A DNA stretch of 64,000 nucleotides, from positions 546,879-610,878 of the forward strand of contig DOEE01000003.1 in assembly GCA_003524095.1 (NCBI GenBank). The letters are read 5' to 3'. Below the pieces are notes generated by a model. It was not told the origin of the DNA, made no database searches, and saw only the letters and a program-made list of their open reading frames with translations. This document shows positions 35,953 through 45,788 of the stretch, in pieces. A program made the translations under genes and the position numbers. Numbering within the stretch: position 1 is the first letter of the stretch; every line of letters starts with the position of its first letter. The stretch comes from Clostridiales bacterium (GTDB taxonomy: Bacteria; Bacillota; Clostridia; Christensenellales; UBA1242).

Positions 35953-37253
35953 TAAATTTTCTCCTTAATTTCTTTAATTTTTTGCAAAGACAAATCTTTG
36001 AGATATGTATTCTTTTGTTTTTTGTCACGAATGTTTATTTCGCCATAGTTAATCAGTCCAAGATTGGCACTCATAGGTTCAAACGAACCTGCTTTGTATG
36101 CAATATATTTTGACAAAGCACCAATTATGGTGTGTTTATCAAATTCAATCAAATCCAAGTTATTTAGATATCGATACATGTTAATTCCAGCAACTAGTCC
36201 GCTTGAAATACTTTCAATATATCCTTCAACACCAGTTATTTGACCAGCAAAGAATATATTTGGATATCTTTTCATCTGATAATACTCACTAAGTGTGTTT
36301 GGCGAATTAATATATGTATTTTTGTGCATTGTTCCAAGTCTTAGAAACTCGGCATTTTCAAGTCCCGGAATTAATCTAAAAATACGTTTTTGTTCTGGAT
36401 ATGTTAGGTTTGTTTGAAAGCCTACAATATTGAAGTATTCATTTCCAAAAGTCTCTTTTCTAAGTTGTACTACAGCATATGGAGTTTTGCCTGTTTTGGG
36501 GTCTTTGAGACCAACTGGCTTGAGTGGCCCAAATCTTATTGCATCTTCACCCCTTTTGGCAAGCACTTCAATTGGCATACAGCCTTCATAAACCTTGTTT
36601 TTTTCAAAATCTTTAAGATTTACTACTTCGCCACCAATAAGTTCGTTATAAAATCTTAGATATTCATCTTTTTCAAAAGGACAATTAATATAATCGCCAG
36701 AACCTTTGTCATATCTATCTTGGAAATACGCCTTGTCAAAGTTAATTGACTCAAAACTAACAATTGGAGCAATTGCATCAAAAAAATACAATTTGTCGCT
36801 TCCAACTAGTTTTTGAATATTCTCACTCAAACTCTCTGATGTAAGTGGACCACTTGCAATAATTGTAGGTTCGTCTACATTAATACTTGTGACTTCTTCT
36901 CTAATTATTTGGATATTTTTCATATTTTCAAGATACTCAGTTACACACAAAGCAAACTTTTTTCTATCGACCGAAAGACTTGAACCCGCTGGAACTCGAC
37001 ACTTATCCGCAATTTTAATAAGAAGACTATCAAGTTCTCGCATTTCTTGTTTGAGAAGTCCGCCGGCGGTTAGAATATCATCCGATTTAAGTGAGTTAGA
37101 ACACACCAATTCTGCCAAATTTGGATTGTGATGAGCGGGAGTAAATTTGGGTTTCATATCATAAAGTTTAACTTCAATTCCCCTTTTTGCTAGTTGATAA
37201 GCACATTCACAGCCAGCCAGCCCACCACCAATAATTTTAACTATCTTTTTCAT
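35952..37253 (-). CDS. trmFO: tRNA m5U54 methyltransferase TrmFO (folate-dependent)
   Basis: TrmFO uses methylene-tetrahydrofolate and FADH2 to methylate U54 in the T-loop of tRNA. The 433-residue flavoprotein starts IIGGGLAGCECAYQLAKRG and shows HHNPNLAELVCSNSLKSDD, the GCMPIEVLAKRGEDAIRFGP motif and GQITGVEGYIESISSGLVAG. It overlaps topA by 17 bp, in the usual topA-trmFO order. Confidence 0.95.
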   Translation of the reverse strand: MKKIVKIIGGGLAGCECAYQLAKRGIEVKLYDMKPKFTPAHHNPNLAELVCSNSLKSDDILTAGGLLKQEMRELDSLLIKIADKCRVPAGSSLSVDRKKFALCVTEYLENMKNIQIIREEVTSINVDEPTIIASGPLTSESLSENIQKLVGSDKLYFFDAIAPIVSFESINFDKAYFQDRYDKGSGDYINCPFEKDEYLRFYNELIGGEVVNLKDFEKNKVYEGCMPIEVLAKRGEDAIRFGPLKPVGLKDPKTGKTPYAVVQLRKETFGNEYFNIVGFQTNLTYPEQKRIFRLIPGLENAEFLRLGTMHKNTYINSPNTLSEYYQMKRYPNIFFAGQITGVEGYIESISSGLVAGINMYRYLNNLDLIEFDKHTIIGALSKYIAYKAGSFEPMSANLGLINYGEINIRDKKQKNTYLKDLSLQKIKEIKEKI

Positions 37254-39327
37254 CTTTGTTTTCTTTCTTTATAGTTTCGCTATAATCACAATTTTCATTG
37301 CTACATTTAATTCTTAGTTTGCCATACATTTCTTTTTGGGTCATATAACTGCCACATTTAGGACATTTTTTCTCAACAGGAATTTCCCAAGAAATAAAGT
37401 CACACTTTGGATAGTTATTGCATCCATAAAAGATTTTGCCATTCTTAGATTTTCTCTCAATGACGTCTCCGCCACACTTTGGACAAACCCCACAAACCTT
37501 GACAATATTTCGAATATTTTTGCATTGTGGATAGTTGCTACATGCCAAAAATTCACCATATTTGCTAACTCTTTTGACCATTTCATGTCCACATTTTTCA
37601 CACATTATGCCAGTATGTTCTGGTTCGGTTGGTTGTCCTATGAGTTTTTCGAGATAATCATTAAACTTTTTCATTACAGACAAATAATCCAGTCCATTGT
37701 TAGCGATTTCATCGAGTTTTGTTTCCATGTCTGCAGTAAAGTTTACATTAAACAAACCTTCATATCCTTTGAGTAAAAACTCAATCAACTTTTCGCCAAG
37801 TTCGGTAGGCTTGAGATACTTTCCATCTTTTTCGACATATTTTCGACTAGAAAGCAAAGTAATTGTTGGAGTATAAGTCGCTGGTCTGCCAATGCCCTTT
37901 TCTTCCATTTCCTTAACAAGCGATGCTTCGGTGTATCTTGGTGCTGGTTTTGTAAATTTTTGAGTAGTTTTCATATCTACAAAAGTTAGCAAATCGCCTT
38001 CGTTTAGTTCAGGAAGTTTTGCATTTTCACTTTCATCTTCGTCGTTTTCTTGTGCCTTTTCCTTTTTGGCAGTATTATAAATCTTCATAAATCCGTCAAA
38101 TACTGGGGTTTTTCCACTGCTTTTGAAGATATAATCGGAATTATCTATTTCGACATTGACCGAATTAAAAGTTGCTTCGGTCATTTGGCTAGCCAAGAAC
38201 TTGTTGTAGATTAGTTTGTAAAGTTTGTAATTTTCTGGGCTTAAAAATTCTTTGACAGACTCAGGAGTTCTATCTAACGAAATAGGTCTGATTGCTTCGT
38301 GTGCGTCTTGGGCGGAAGATTTTACTTTGTATTCATTTGGCTTGTCTGGAACGTATTCTTTGCCAAAATGTGCAAGCAAATAATCTTTTGCCATTTTTTG
38401 TGCTTCGGGTGCAACTCTGACACTGTCTGTTCTTATATAAGTAATCAACGCTACTTTGCCTTCGTTTCCTATCTCTACACCTTCGTATAATTGCTGAGCA
38501 CACGATGTAACTTTTTTAAGAGACAATCCAATCTTATTAAGTGCATCTTGTTGCATTGTACTTGTTGTAAATGGTGCTGATGGATGAACTTTGGATAATG
38601 ACTTTTTGACACTCTTAACTTTGTACTCCCCAGTCTTTAACTTTTCCAAAATCTCATCGACTTCTTCTTTTTTGGCTGGGACAATTTTTTTATTTTTGAA
38701 TTTGACTAGACTTGCCTTAAATACATCGCTACTATCTTTTTTGAGATTTGCAACAACCGACCAGTATTCTTGCGGAACGAAGTTTCTTATTTCGTTTTCT
38801 CTATCTACAACCAGTCTAAGTGCAACACTTTGAACTCTTCCGGCAGATAGATTTGGTTGAATAGCCTTACAAGCCTTTGGTGAAACCCTATAACCTACAA
38901 GTCTATCTATAACTCTTCTTGTTTGTTGAGCATTGACAAGATTTAGATTAATTGCTCTAGGATGTTCAAGACCTTTGTTTATTGCATTTTTGGTAATTTC
39001 GTTAAACTCAATTCTAATTGGGTCACTTGGATTTAGTCCCAAAATATTACACAAGTGCCAACTAATTGCTTCTCCCTCCCTATCCGGGTCGGTCGCAAGA
39101 TATATTTTGTCTGCCTTGGCACTCTTTTCTTTGAGCATTTTGACAATATCTTGTTTGTCGGGCATTATTGTGTATTGCATTTCAAAATTGTTTTTTGTAT
39201 TAACACCCATTGTTTTTTGTGGAAGGTCTCTAACGTGTCCTTTGGTTGCAACTACTTCGTAGTCACTTCCTAAATATTTTTTGATAGTGTCCTTTTTGCC
39301 GACACCTTCAATAATTACTAGTTTCAT
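37237..39327 (-). CDS. topA: DNA topoisomerase I
   Basis: A type IA topoisomerase that relaxes negative supercoils. The 696-residue enzyme has the Toprim start (KLVIIEGVGKKDTIKKYLG), DPDREGEAISWHL, the active-site Tyr in ITYIRTDSVRVAPEA and three C-terminal zinc-ribbon modules (CEKCG..C..C, CPKCG..C..C, CPKCG..C..C; about 575-690). Length is as in Bacillus. Confidence 0.97.
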   Translation of the reverse strand: MKLVIIEGVGKKDTIKKYLGSDYEVVATKGHVRDLPQKTMGVNTKNNFEMQYTIMPDKQDIVKMLKEKSAKADKIYLATDPDREGEAISWHLCNILGLNPSDPIRIEFNEITKNAINKGLEHPRAINLNLVNAQQTRRVIDRLVGYRVSPKACKAIQPNLSAGRVQSVALRLVVDRENEIRNFVPQEYWSVVANLKKDSSDVFKASLVKFKNKKIVPAKKEEVDEILEKLKTGEYKVKSVKKSLSKVHPSAPFTTSTMQQDALNKIGLSLKKVTSCAQQLYEGVEIGNEGKVALITYIRTDSVRVAPEAQKMAKDYLLAHFGKEYVPDKPNEYKVKSSAQDAHEAIRPISLDRTPESVKEFLSPENYKLYKLIYNKFLASQMTEATFNSVNVEIDNSDYIFKSSGKTPVFDGFMKIYNTAKKEKAQENDEDESENAKLPELNEGDLLTFVDMKTTQKFTKPAPRYTEASLVKEMEEKGIGRPATYTPTITLLSSRKYVEKDGKYLKPTELGEKLIEFLLKGYEGLFNVNFTADMETKLDEIANNGLDYLSVMKKFNDYLEKLIGQPTEPEHTGIMCEKCGHEMVKRVSKYGEFLACSNYPQCKNIRNIVKVCGVCPKCGGDVIERKSKNGKIFYGCNNYPKCDFISWEIPVEKKCPKCGSYMTQKEMYGKLRIKCSNENCDYSETIKKENKDEKDS

Positions 39328-39356
39328 AATTCTCCTATAATAAATGTTTAAGTAAT

Positions 39357-40457
39357 TTAATTTTTCAGATTAATATTATAATAATTACCTGGCAATTTGT
39401 TTACAATTCCTTTGAGTTCCATACGCATAAGCAATGTAAGCAAAACTTTGGTCTCAAGTTTAGTAAGACTCGCAATTTCGTCAAAGTGTAGTTCCTGTCC
39501 TTTGAGTTTATCGTAGATTAATTGTTCATCTATGGACATTTGTGCCATTTTTTCTTCTTTTGGCTTTGAGTATGATTTTCCAAAGAACTCAATAATATCC
39601 TGAGAACTAAGAACCATACGTGCTTGACCATTTCGAATGATTTTGTTACACCCGTCTGAATATATATCGTTAATTCTTGCTGGCATTGCAAAAACTTCAC
39701 GATTAAAATCAAGTGCAAAGTTTTTGGTGTGCATACTTCCGCTTTTTTCGGTTGCTTCAACGACAAATACTCCTTTGCTAAGTCCGGCTATAATTCTATT
39801 ACGAACTGGAAAGTGATAAGCAATACAAGGCTCATTTGGTTTGTACTCAGAGATTATAAGTCCACCACTTTCCAAAATATTTTTGGCAAGAACTTTGTTT
39901 GATGACGGAAATATATTCAAAAGTCCGCCACCCAAAACTGCTATCGTCTTTCCATGAACATCTAAACATGCTTTGTGTGCCATTGTATCTATGCCTTCGG
40001 CTAGTCCACTAACTATAGTGATGTTATTAATTGCAACATCTTTGACAATTTGAGAGCCACAAGTTGTTCCATATTTTGTTGCTCGCCTAGACCCAACGAC
40101 ACCAAGACAAACACTATTTAAAAGTTTTGTGTCTCCCATACAATATAACAAAATTGGATAACTAGGAATTTCTTTGAGCAAATCTGAATAATCTTCGCTT
40201 TTGATAGTGACAACTTTGATTCCTAATTTTTCATAGTTATCTATACATCTATCAATATAAACAAGATTATTATTTGAAAGCAACTCATCTAATTCATTTT
40301 TGTCAAATATCTTGTCAAGTGTACTTTTGTATTTAGACATATTATTAAACATTTCTTCCAAATTGTCTATAGTCTCTATAAGTGTTTTGGCTTTTTTGTA
40401 TGTCATGAAATCAAAAGATGTAAGCCACATTATAATTTTTTCTTCGTTAGTATACAT
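39357..40457 (-). CDS. dprA: DNA processing protein DprA
   Basis: DprA loads RecA on incoming single-stranded DNA in transformation and is widely kept in non-competent bacteria. The 366-residue protein has the Rossmann-like core: GVVGSRRATKYG, IVSGLAEGIDTMAHKACL, the LGGGLLNIFPSSNK segment and RNRIIAGLSKGVFVVEA. A C-terminal winged helix spans about 300-360. It starts immediately after comM. Confidence 0.94.
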   Translation of the reverse strand: MYTNEEKIIMWLTSFDFMTYKKAKTLIETIDNLEEMFNNMSKYKSTLDKIFDKNELDELLSNNNLVYIDRCIDNYEKLGIKVVTIKSEDYSDLLKEIPSYPILLYCMGDTKLLNSVCLGVVGSRRATKYGTTCGSQIVKDVAINNITIVSGLAEGIDTMAHKACLDVHGKTIAVLGGGLLNIFPSSNKVLAKNILESGGLIISEYKPNEPCIAYHFPVRNRIIAGLSKGVFVVEATEKSGSMHTKNFALDFNREVFAMPARINDIYSDGCNKIIRNGQARMVLSSQDIIEFFGKSYSKPKEEKMAQMSIDEQLIYDKLKGQELHFDEIASLTKLETKVLLTLLMRMELKGIVNKLPGNYYNINLKN

Positions 40458-40458
40458 A

Positions 40459-41991
40459 TTAACCCCAATATTTGTTGTCCATAGTTCTATAAGATATGGC
40501 TTCCATTATATGTTCTTCTTTTATATCTTCACTGCCTTCCAAGTCTGCAATTGTTCTTGCGACCTTCAAAATTCTATTATACGCTCTAGCACTAAGATTT
40601 AATTTTTCAAAGGCATATCTAAGCAAGTGTTCACTCTCAAAACTAATTTTGCAATATTTCTTGACCATTTGGTCACTCATTTTTGCATTAGAATAAATCC
40701 CAGTATCTTTGTATCTATTTAGTTGTGTATCCCTAGCCTTATCAACTCTTTCTTTGATACTAGCACTAGATTCTTCGAGTTCTTCGCTACGTAGTTCGTC
40801 ATAAGACACACTATCTACTTCAATGTGCATATCTATTCTATCCATTAGTGGGCCACTAAGTTTGTTTAGATATTTTCTTATGGCTTGTGGGGTACACTTG
40901 CATTCTTTGTCCTTAGAACCATAGTTTCCGCATGGACATGGATTCATGCTAGCAATTAATGTAAAGTTGGCTGGATACTCAACTGTATTTTCTACTCTTG
41001 AAATAGTTATTACTCCATCTTCCAAAGGCTGACGCAAAGTCTCCAAACTATTTCTATTATATTCAGGCATTTCGTCTAAGAAAAGCACACCCGTATGTGC
41101 AAGACTAATTTCGCCCGGCTTAGCAAGTCTTCCGCCACCAGTCAAAGCAAGCATAGTTGATGTATGATGTGGTGACCTAATTGGTCGATTGACTACAATT
41201 CCTTCCTTGCTATCTAGCACTCCCGCAATTGAGTGAATTTTGGTGACTTCCAAGGCTTCTTCAAAAGTAAGTTCGGGAAGAATACTAGGAAAACACTTAG
41301 CAAGCATAGTCTTTCCACTTCCAGGAGGACCTATCATTAGCACATTATGTCCACCCGCAGCGGCAATTTCCAAAGCACGTTTCGCTTGTGCTTGACCCCT
41401 AACATACTTAAAGTCCAATGCCTTTTTCTTCTTTTTCTTCATATCTTCAAAGTCACTATGCTTGGTTGGTTCTATTTGAATTTCGCCATTTAAAAAGTCG
41501 ACAGTTTGTTTTAAAGATTCAACACCATAAATCTCCATTCCTTCAATAAAACTCGCTTCGGCACAATTTTCTTTTGGAAGAATGACTCTATTGAAGCCAT
41601 CAAGTCTAGCGGATATTAGGAGTGGCAAAACGCCATTTATCTTTCTAACTCCGCCATCAAGACCAAGTTCGCCAAACATAATAAAATTTTTTGTTGCTTC
41701 TGCTTTGACTTGGTCGGAAGCAGTTAGTATTCCAATTGCAATTGGCAAATCATAAACTGGTCCGTCTTTTTTGGTATCAGCAGGTGCTAAGTTAACTGTA
41801 ATTTTGACAATAGGATAATTAAGGCAACTATTTTTGATTGCAGACTTAACTCTTTCTTTGCTTTCCTTAATAGCAGTACTAACAAGTCCTACTATATCAT
41901 AACCGGGAAGTCCAGCATTTATATCTACTTCACATTTAATTAGATAACCATCAATTCCATTTAGACCGTAACTTTTAATTGTAGATAACAT
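40459..41991 (-). CDS. comM: ComM/YifB family AAA+ ATPase (Mg-chelatase-like)
   Basis: ComM is a hexameric helicase that promotes branch migration during recombination of transforming DNA. The 510-residue protein has an N-terminal Lon-protease-like fold (about 1-170), Walker A GPPGSGKTMLAKCFPS, Walker B VLFLDEMPEYN, and MNPCPCGNYG, a family cysteine motif. Leads the comM-dprA-topA-trmFO-hslV-hslU series behind a promoter at 42020-42048. Confidence 0.93.
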   Translation of the reverse strand: MLSTIKSYGLNGIDGYLIKCEVDINAGLPGYDIVGLVSTAIKESKERVKSAIKNSCLNYPIVKITVNLAPADTKKDGPVYDLPIAIGILTASDQVKAEATKNFIMFGELGLDGGVRKINGVLPLLISARLDGFNRVILPKENCAEASFIEGMEIYGVESLKQTVDFLNGEIQIEPTKHSDFEDMKKKKKKALDFKYVRGQAQAKRALEIAAAGGHNVLMIGPPGSGKTMLAKCFPSILPELTFEEALEVTKIHSIAGVLDSKEGIVVNRPIRSPHHTSTMLALTGGGRLAKPGEISLAHTGVLFLDEMPEYNRNSLETLRQPLEDGVITISRVENTVEYPANFTLIASMNPCPCGNYGSKDKECKCTPQAIRKYLNKLSGPLMDRIDMHIEVDSVSYDELRSEELEESSASIKERVDKARDTQLNRYKDTGIYSNAKMSDQMVKKYCKISFESEHLLRYAFEKLNLSARAYNRILKVARTIADLEGSEDIKEEHIMEAISYRTMDNKYWG

Positions 41992-42019
41992 AACTTACCC
42001 GCCTTTTCATACTCATTCC

Positions 42020-42048
42020 ATTATACATATTAAAAGTATTTAGCACAA
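42020..42048 (-). promoter_or_regulatory. Promoter of the comM-dprA-topA operon
   Basis: TTGTGC (42043-42048) and TATAAT (42020-42025) are 17 bases apart on the minus strand, about 25 bases before the comM start. Confidence 0.55.
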
Positions 42049-42159
42049 CTAAAAAATCCAAATTTTTCAAAAAAATTTCTATTAGAATAATATTCAATAT
42101 AATAAATATATAATATTATATAATGGATTTTGCCAAAAAATATTTTAATTTGTAAAACA

Positions 42160-42186
42160 AAAAGATTTCTAAGAATTACTTAGAAA
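42160..42186 (-). terminator. Terminator after thrS
   Basis: TTTCTAAG (42166-42173) and CTTAGAAA (42179-42186) form a perfect 8-bp stem; the minus strand continues into a T-rich tail. Confidence 0.75.
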
Positions 42187-42226
42187 CCTTAATGCTTTTA
42201 ATTATATTTTTCTTGTTAAATTACTA

Positions 42227-43966
42227 TTAGTCCAAAGCCTTAGTACTGATTTCAACCAAAATATTTTTGATAAATTCATCAAGTGATATAGCACCTGTGT
42301 CACCAACTTTGCGTTTTCTTACAGAAACAGTACCGTCTTTCATTTCGTTGTCGCCAACAATTAGACTATATGGAACTTTTTCAAGTTGAGCTTCTCTAAT
42401 CTTTTTGCCGATTTTTTCGTTTCTATCATCTAGTTCGCATCTAATTCCAACCGCTTCTAGTTTTTCTTTGACAGATTTTGCATAGTCTAAATGTGCATCA
42501 GCAATATTAAGTATTTTAACTTGTACAGGAGATAGCCAAGTTGGAAATGCACCTGCAAAGTTTTCAATAAGAATAGACATCATTCTTTCAATTGAACCGT
42601 AGATAACACGGTGAATCATGATTGGTTCTTTTTCTTCGCCATGTTCATCAATATAGGTCAGATTAAATCTCTTTGGCAATTGCATATCTAGTTGAATAGT
42701 TCCGCATTGCCATTCTCTTCCGATGCAATCTTTGACATGAATATCTATTTTTGGACCATAGAAAGCACCATCGCCAGCATTGATTTTATATTCAAGTCCC
42801 ATATGTTTAAGAGCATTTGCAAGAGCAGTTTCGGCAAGTTCCCATTCGGATAACTCTCCAATATGGTTTTCTGGCATAGTAGAAAGTTCAACTGTATATG
42901 TTAAACCAAAAGTTTTGTAAACTTCGTCAACAAGTTTCATAACATTTTTTACTTCGTCTTCAATTTGAGTAGGAAGCATAAATATATGTGCGTCATCTTG
43001 AGTAAAACATCTAACTCTCAAAAGCCCACTTAGCGTGCCACTTGCCTCGTGACGATGTACTTTACCAAGTTCCCCAACTCTTAGTGGAAATTCCTTGTAA
43101 GAATGTAGATTTTGCATATAGTATAGCATTCCACCCGGACAATTCATAGGCTTGATAGCAAATGTATCGTCTTCACATTTGAATGTATACATATTATCTT
43201 TGTAATGGTCCCAGTGACCCGAGATTTCCCAAAGACGTCTATTCATAGCCATTGGTGTTTCTATTTCCAAATAACCCGCTTTTTGGTGGATTTCACGCCA
43301 ATAATTAATTAATTGGTTTTTGAGAATTAATCCCTTTGGCATATAAGTTGGCATGCCTTTGCTATAATCGCTTATAAAGAATAGTTGTAGTTCCTTGCCA
43401 AGTTTTCTGTGGTCTCTTTTCAAGGCTTCTTCCATTTGATTGATATATGCTTTCAAATCTGCTTTGTCTAGGAAGCCATATACATACACTCTTTGAAGCA
43501 TTTTATTTTTTTCGCTACCCTTCCAGTATGCACCACTTACTCTATGAATTTTGTAAGTAAATCCACGCAAAAATTTGGAATTTTCAACGTGTGGACCCCT
43601 ACACAAATCTACAAAGTCCTTGCCAGTATAGTACACAGAAATAGTTTCGTTTTCGGGAAGGTCTTGAATAAGTTCAATCTTGTATGGTTCATCTTTGAAC
43701 ATTTCAAGAGCTGTTTCTTTGGAAACTTCTTGTCTTTCAAAATCTTCGTTTCTTTCAATTATTTCTTTCATTTTTGCTTCGATATTTGCAAAATCTTCGT
43801 CTGTGATAGATTTATTTATATCAAAGTCATAATAAAAACCATTATCAATTGCTGGTCCTATTGCTAGTTTGACATTATCTTTGCCATATAGTTCTTTGAC
43901 TGCCTTTGCAAGAACGTGGCTCATACTATGTCTATACATTTGTTGTTTTTCATCTTTTTCGCTCAT
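42227..43966 (-). CDS. thrS: Threonyl-tRNA synthetase without TGS domain
   Basis: ThrS charges tRNA-Thr. The 579-residue protein starts almost directly in the editing domain (YRHSMSHVLAKAVKELYG), so the roughly 60-residue TGS domain of Bacillus ThrS (643 residues) is missing. The catalytic core is intact, with MNCPGG zinc cysteine, motif 2 (GKVHRHEASGTLSGLLRVR), DIHVKDCIGREWQCGTIQ and HRVIYGSIERMM. An anticodon-binding domain ends the protein. A T-box leader precedes it. Confidence 0.97.
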   Translation of the reverse strand: MSEKDEKQQMYRHSMSHVLAKAVKELYGKDNVKLAIGPAIDNGFYYDFDINKSITDEDFANIEAKMKEIIERNEDFERQEVSKETALEMFKDEPYKIELIQDLPENETISVYYTGKDFVDLCRGPHVENSKFLRGFTYKIHRVSGAYWKGSEKNKMLQRVYVYGFLDKADLKAYINQMEEALKRDHRKLGKELQLFFISDYSKGMPTYMPKGLILKNQLINYWREIHQKAGYLEIETPMAMNRRLWEISGHWDHYKDNMYTFKCEDDTFAIKPMNCPGGMLYYMQNLHSYKEFPLRVGELGKVHRHEASGTLSGLLRVRCFTQDDAHIFMLPTQIEDEVKNVMKLVDEVYKTFGLTYTVELSTMPENHIGELSEWELAETALANALKHMGLEYKINAGDGAFYGPKIDIHVKDCIGREWQCGTIQLDMQLPKRFNLTYIDEHGEEKEPIMIHRVIYGSIERMMSILIENFAGAFPTWLSPVQVKILNIADAHLDYAKSVKEKLEAVGIRCELDDRNEKIGKKIREAQLEKVPYSLIVGDNEMKDGTVSVRKRKVGDTGAISLDEFIKNILVEISTKALD

Positions 43967-43987
43967 GTTTTTTCTCCTTATTTAAAA

Positions 43988-44260
43988 TAAAAAAATCCTT
44001 GTGTGTACACAAAGGACGAAAATTCTATATAAATACCATCCTGCATGTACAAATTATTTACATAAGGACGGGAAAACCCGTGGTTCCACCTTATTTGGCT
44101 AAATACCCACTTTGGTCTTAATCTACTTTAGCACCAAGACTTTGAATGTGCTTTCACTCAAAAAGTGGTTTCGATTATTTGCGTTTTTGCAGGGTTCTCA
44201 TCAATCCCCACTCTCTGTAAAAAACTATCAAACAACTACTTGTCTTTTCTCATAATGATA
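43988..44260 (-). ncRNA. T-box riboswitch controlling thrS
   Basis: This leader senses uncharged tRNA-Thr and switches between termination and readthrough. On the minus strand the T-box core AAGGTGGAACCACGGG lies at 44077-44092. Stem I carries an AGAGAG-type motif and a GATGAG segment. A candidate threonine specifier, ACC, lies at 44167-44169. The transcript ends in a terminator hairpin (43996-44016, TCCTTTGTGT/ACACAAGGA) followed by seven T, about 20 bases before the thrS ribosome-binding site. Confidence 0.92.
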
Positions 44261-44265
44261 CTCGT

Positions 44266-44294
44266 ATTTTATACCCAAGTTCCAAATTTGTCAA
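44266..44294 (-). promoter_or_regulatory. thrS promoter
   Basis: TTGACA (44289-44294) and TAAAAT (44266-44271) are 17 bases apart on the minus strand, directly upstream of the T-box. The remaining 200 bases up to ytxC are AT-rich and hold nothing I recognise. Confidence 0.7.
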
Positions 44295-44495
44295 GTATAA
44301 TATCCATTTTTGTAATCTATTTTAAGAATTTTGTTTGTAATTTCAGATTGTAACTTAATAAAATATAAATTCAAATTCTATATTTTGTTTAAAAATTAGT
44401 CTAACTTGCAATTATTATTTACTCACGACACATAAAATATGTTTGTATATTTATTTATTAAACAGTATTGTTATTCATATGAGATTTTTGAATAA

Positions 44496-45218
44496 TTATA
44501 ACAAAACACTAACTCTATCTTCAAATATGTAAGAAATAAGATTTGAGACTTTGTTAGATAGAGAATTTGTACAATTTATAATTAGACGTCTTGGTGCAAA
44601 CATTACAAGGCTTGCAATTATCCCAACTTCGTCATAAAGATTTATACTTTTTAGTTTCTTTCGTTTGTTGTCTAGCAAAAGCATTTCGTTTTTGGCAATC
44701 TCAAGATACATAATATCCGATTTGCATGTATTATTGTTTGCAATAAATTTAAGGAGACTCAAATATTTGCTTTCGTCATCACCGCCAAAATTCAAGTTAT
44801 AATATCCAATTTCCCTATCCCATAGTTCAATAACATTATGCAATCTAAATTGTACAAACGACCTAATACTTACTATTTTTGTAAGTTTTGTCTTTTGCAA
44901 AGCATAGTTAACTTCGTCACTTAAATCCAAGGTTATGATATTAGATAACAAAAAAGAATTGAGACTTTTGTCACTGCTAAATATTTTGAGATTTTGTTGC
45001 ATATATTCAATTTTGACGATTTTAATAATTGTTTGCATAACTAGTTTTTTTGCACGTTTAATATGATTTTTATCCAAAACAGCAAGGCTTAAAACCAAGT
45101 CTTTTTCAAAGGTAATTACAACCAGCGCACTACTACCAAAAATTTTTTTTGTAGTATTTTTCAATTCCAAAAAATATACAATATCACTAGGTTTGCCAAG
45201 CAACGTTATTTCCCACAT
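44496..45218 (-). CDS. ytxC: YtxC-like putative sporulation protein
   Basis: A 240-residue protein with mixed helices and no membrane segment. ESKYLSLLKFIANN and the C-terminal LYDEVGIIASLVMFAPRRLIIN fit the YtxC family, whose gene lies directly upstream of thrS in Bacillus and many clostridia, as here. The family is linked to sporulation only by distribution and naming; its activity is unknown. A hairpin covers the ribosome-binding region (45222-45257). Confidence 0.65.
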   Translation of the reverse strand: MWEITLLGKPSDIVYFLELKNTTKKIFGSSALVVITFEKDLVLSLAVLDKNHIKRAKKLVMQTIIKIVKIEYMQQNLKIFSSDKSLNSFLLSNIITLDLSDEVNYALQKTKLTKIVSIRSFVQFRLHNVIELWDREIGYYNLNFGGDDESKYLSLLKFIANNNTCKSDIMYLEIAKNEMLLLDNKRKKLKSINLYDEVGIIASLVMFAPRRLIINCTNSLSNKVSNLISYIFEDRVSVLL

Positions 45219-45221
45219 AAA

Positions 45222-45257
45222 AACCCCTTTGTCATATTATATGCAAAAGGGTTTTAA
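45222..45257 (-). terminator. Hairpin between the glycerol operon and ytxC
   Basis: On the minus strand AAAACCCTTTT pairs with AAAGGGGTTTT, followed by T and then the ytxC ATG. It may end the upstream operon, but its 3' arm contains the only purine-rich stretch before ytxC, so it could also hide the ribosome-binding site. Confidence 0.5.
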
Positions 45258-45458
45258 TTATTTTATTAAGATTAAAAATTTTTATGAAAAATCTCAAGTA
45301 TTTTTTGGATTTTTCATGTTTGAAATTTGTGTTTGCAAAAAAGTATAAATTGTTATCATAACAAACAAAATTTCATTGCATAATTATTTAAAAACAAAAA
45401 TAAATATTATACATTTTGAAAATTAATTCATGCAATTTTAACATTAATTTATGAATAA

Positions 45459-45788
45459 TTATTCCTGATAAGGCTCACCAGTTACAACGACATTGGCATC
45501 TAGTCCAAGAATATTTTTGATAACAACATCACCAATCTGAACTTTGCCAAGTTGTAGTTTGGATATTTCATCAACTACTTTTGAAATATCTGCTTTTGGA
45601 ACATCTCTATCCGTTTTTACTGGGACAATCCCATAACTAGATTTTGCTAGATAAGTCACAGTTCTCATAGGACAAATCATTTCTTCTTTGGCATATTCAA
45701 GTCCTCTAGGACAAGCATTGCCAGTAATACTTTCGCCTTCAACAGTTATTTCACATCCCCTAGGACATTTGATACAAATTAATTTCAT
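45459..45788 (-). CDS. DUF1667 cysteine-rich protein of the glycerol oxidation cluster
   Basis: A 109-residue DUF1667 protein with four cysteines in MKLICIKCPRGCEITV and CPRGLEYA, plus Cys in EMICPMRTVT. They suggest a metal or Fe-S site. In Firmicutes it travels with a GlpA-like dehydrogenase and an FAD-dependent oxidoreductase, as here, and is probably an electron-transfer subunit. Its start overlaps the upstream gene by 4 bp. Confidence 0.85.
   Translation of the reverse strand: MKLICIKCPRGCEITVEGESITGNACPRGLEYAKEEMICPMRTVTYLAKSSYGIVPVKTDRDVPKADISKVVDEISKLQLGKVQIGDVVIKNILGLDANVVVTGEPYQE

Noticed and set aside
45450..45463. Second ARG-box-like palindrome (GAATAATTATTC)
   Set aside because: It spans the stop codon of the DUF1667 gene, far from any promoter, and lacks the full outer bases; probably chance in AT-rich DNA.
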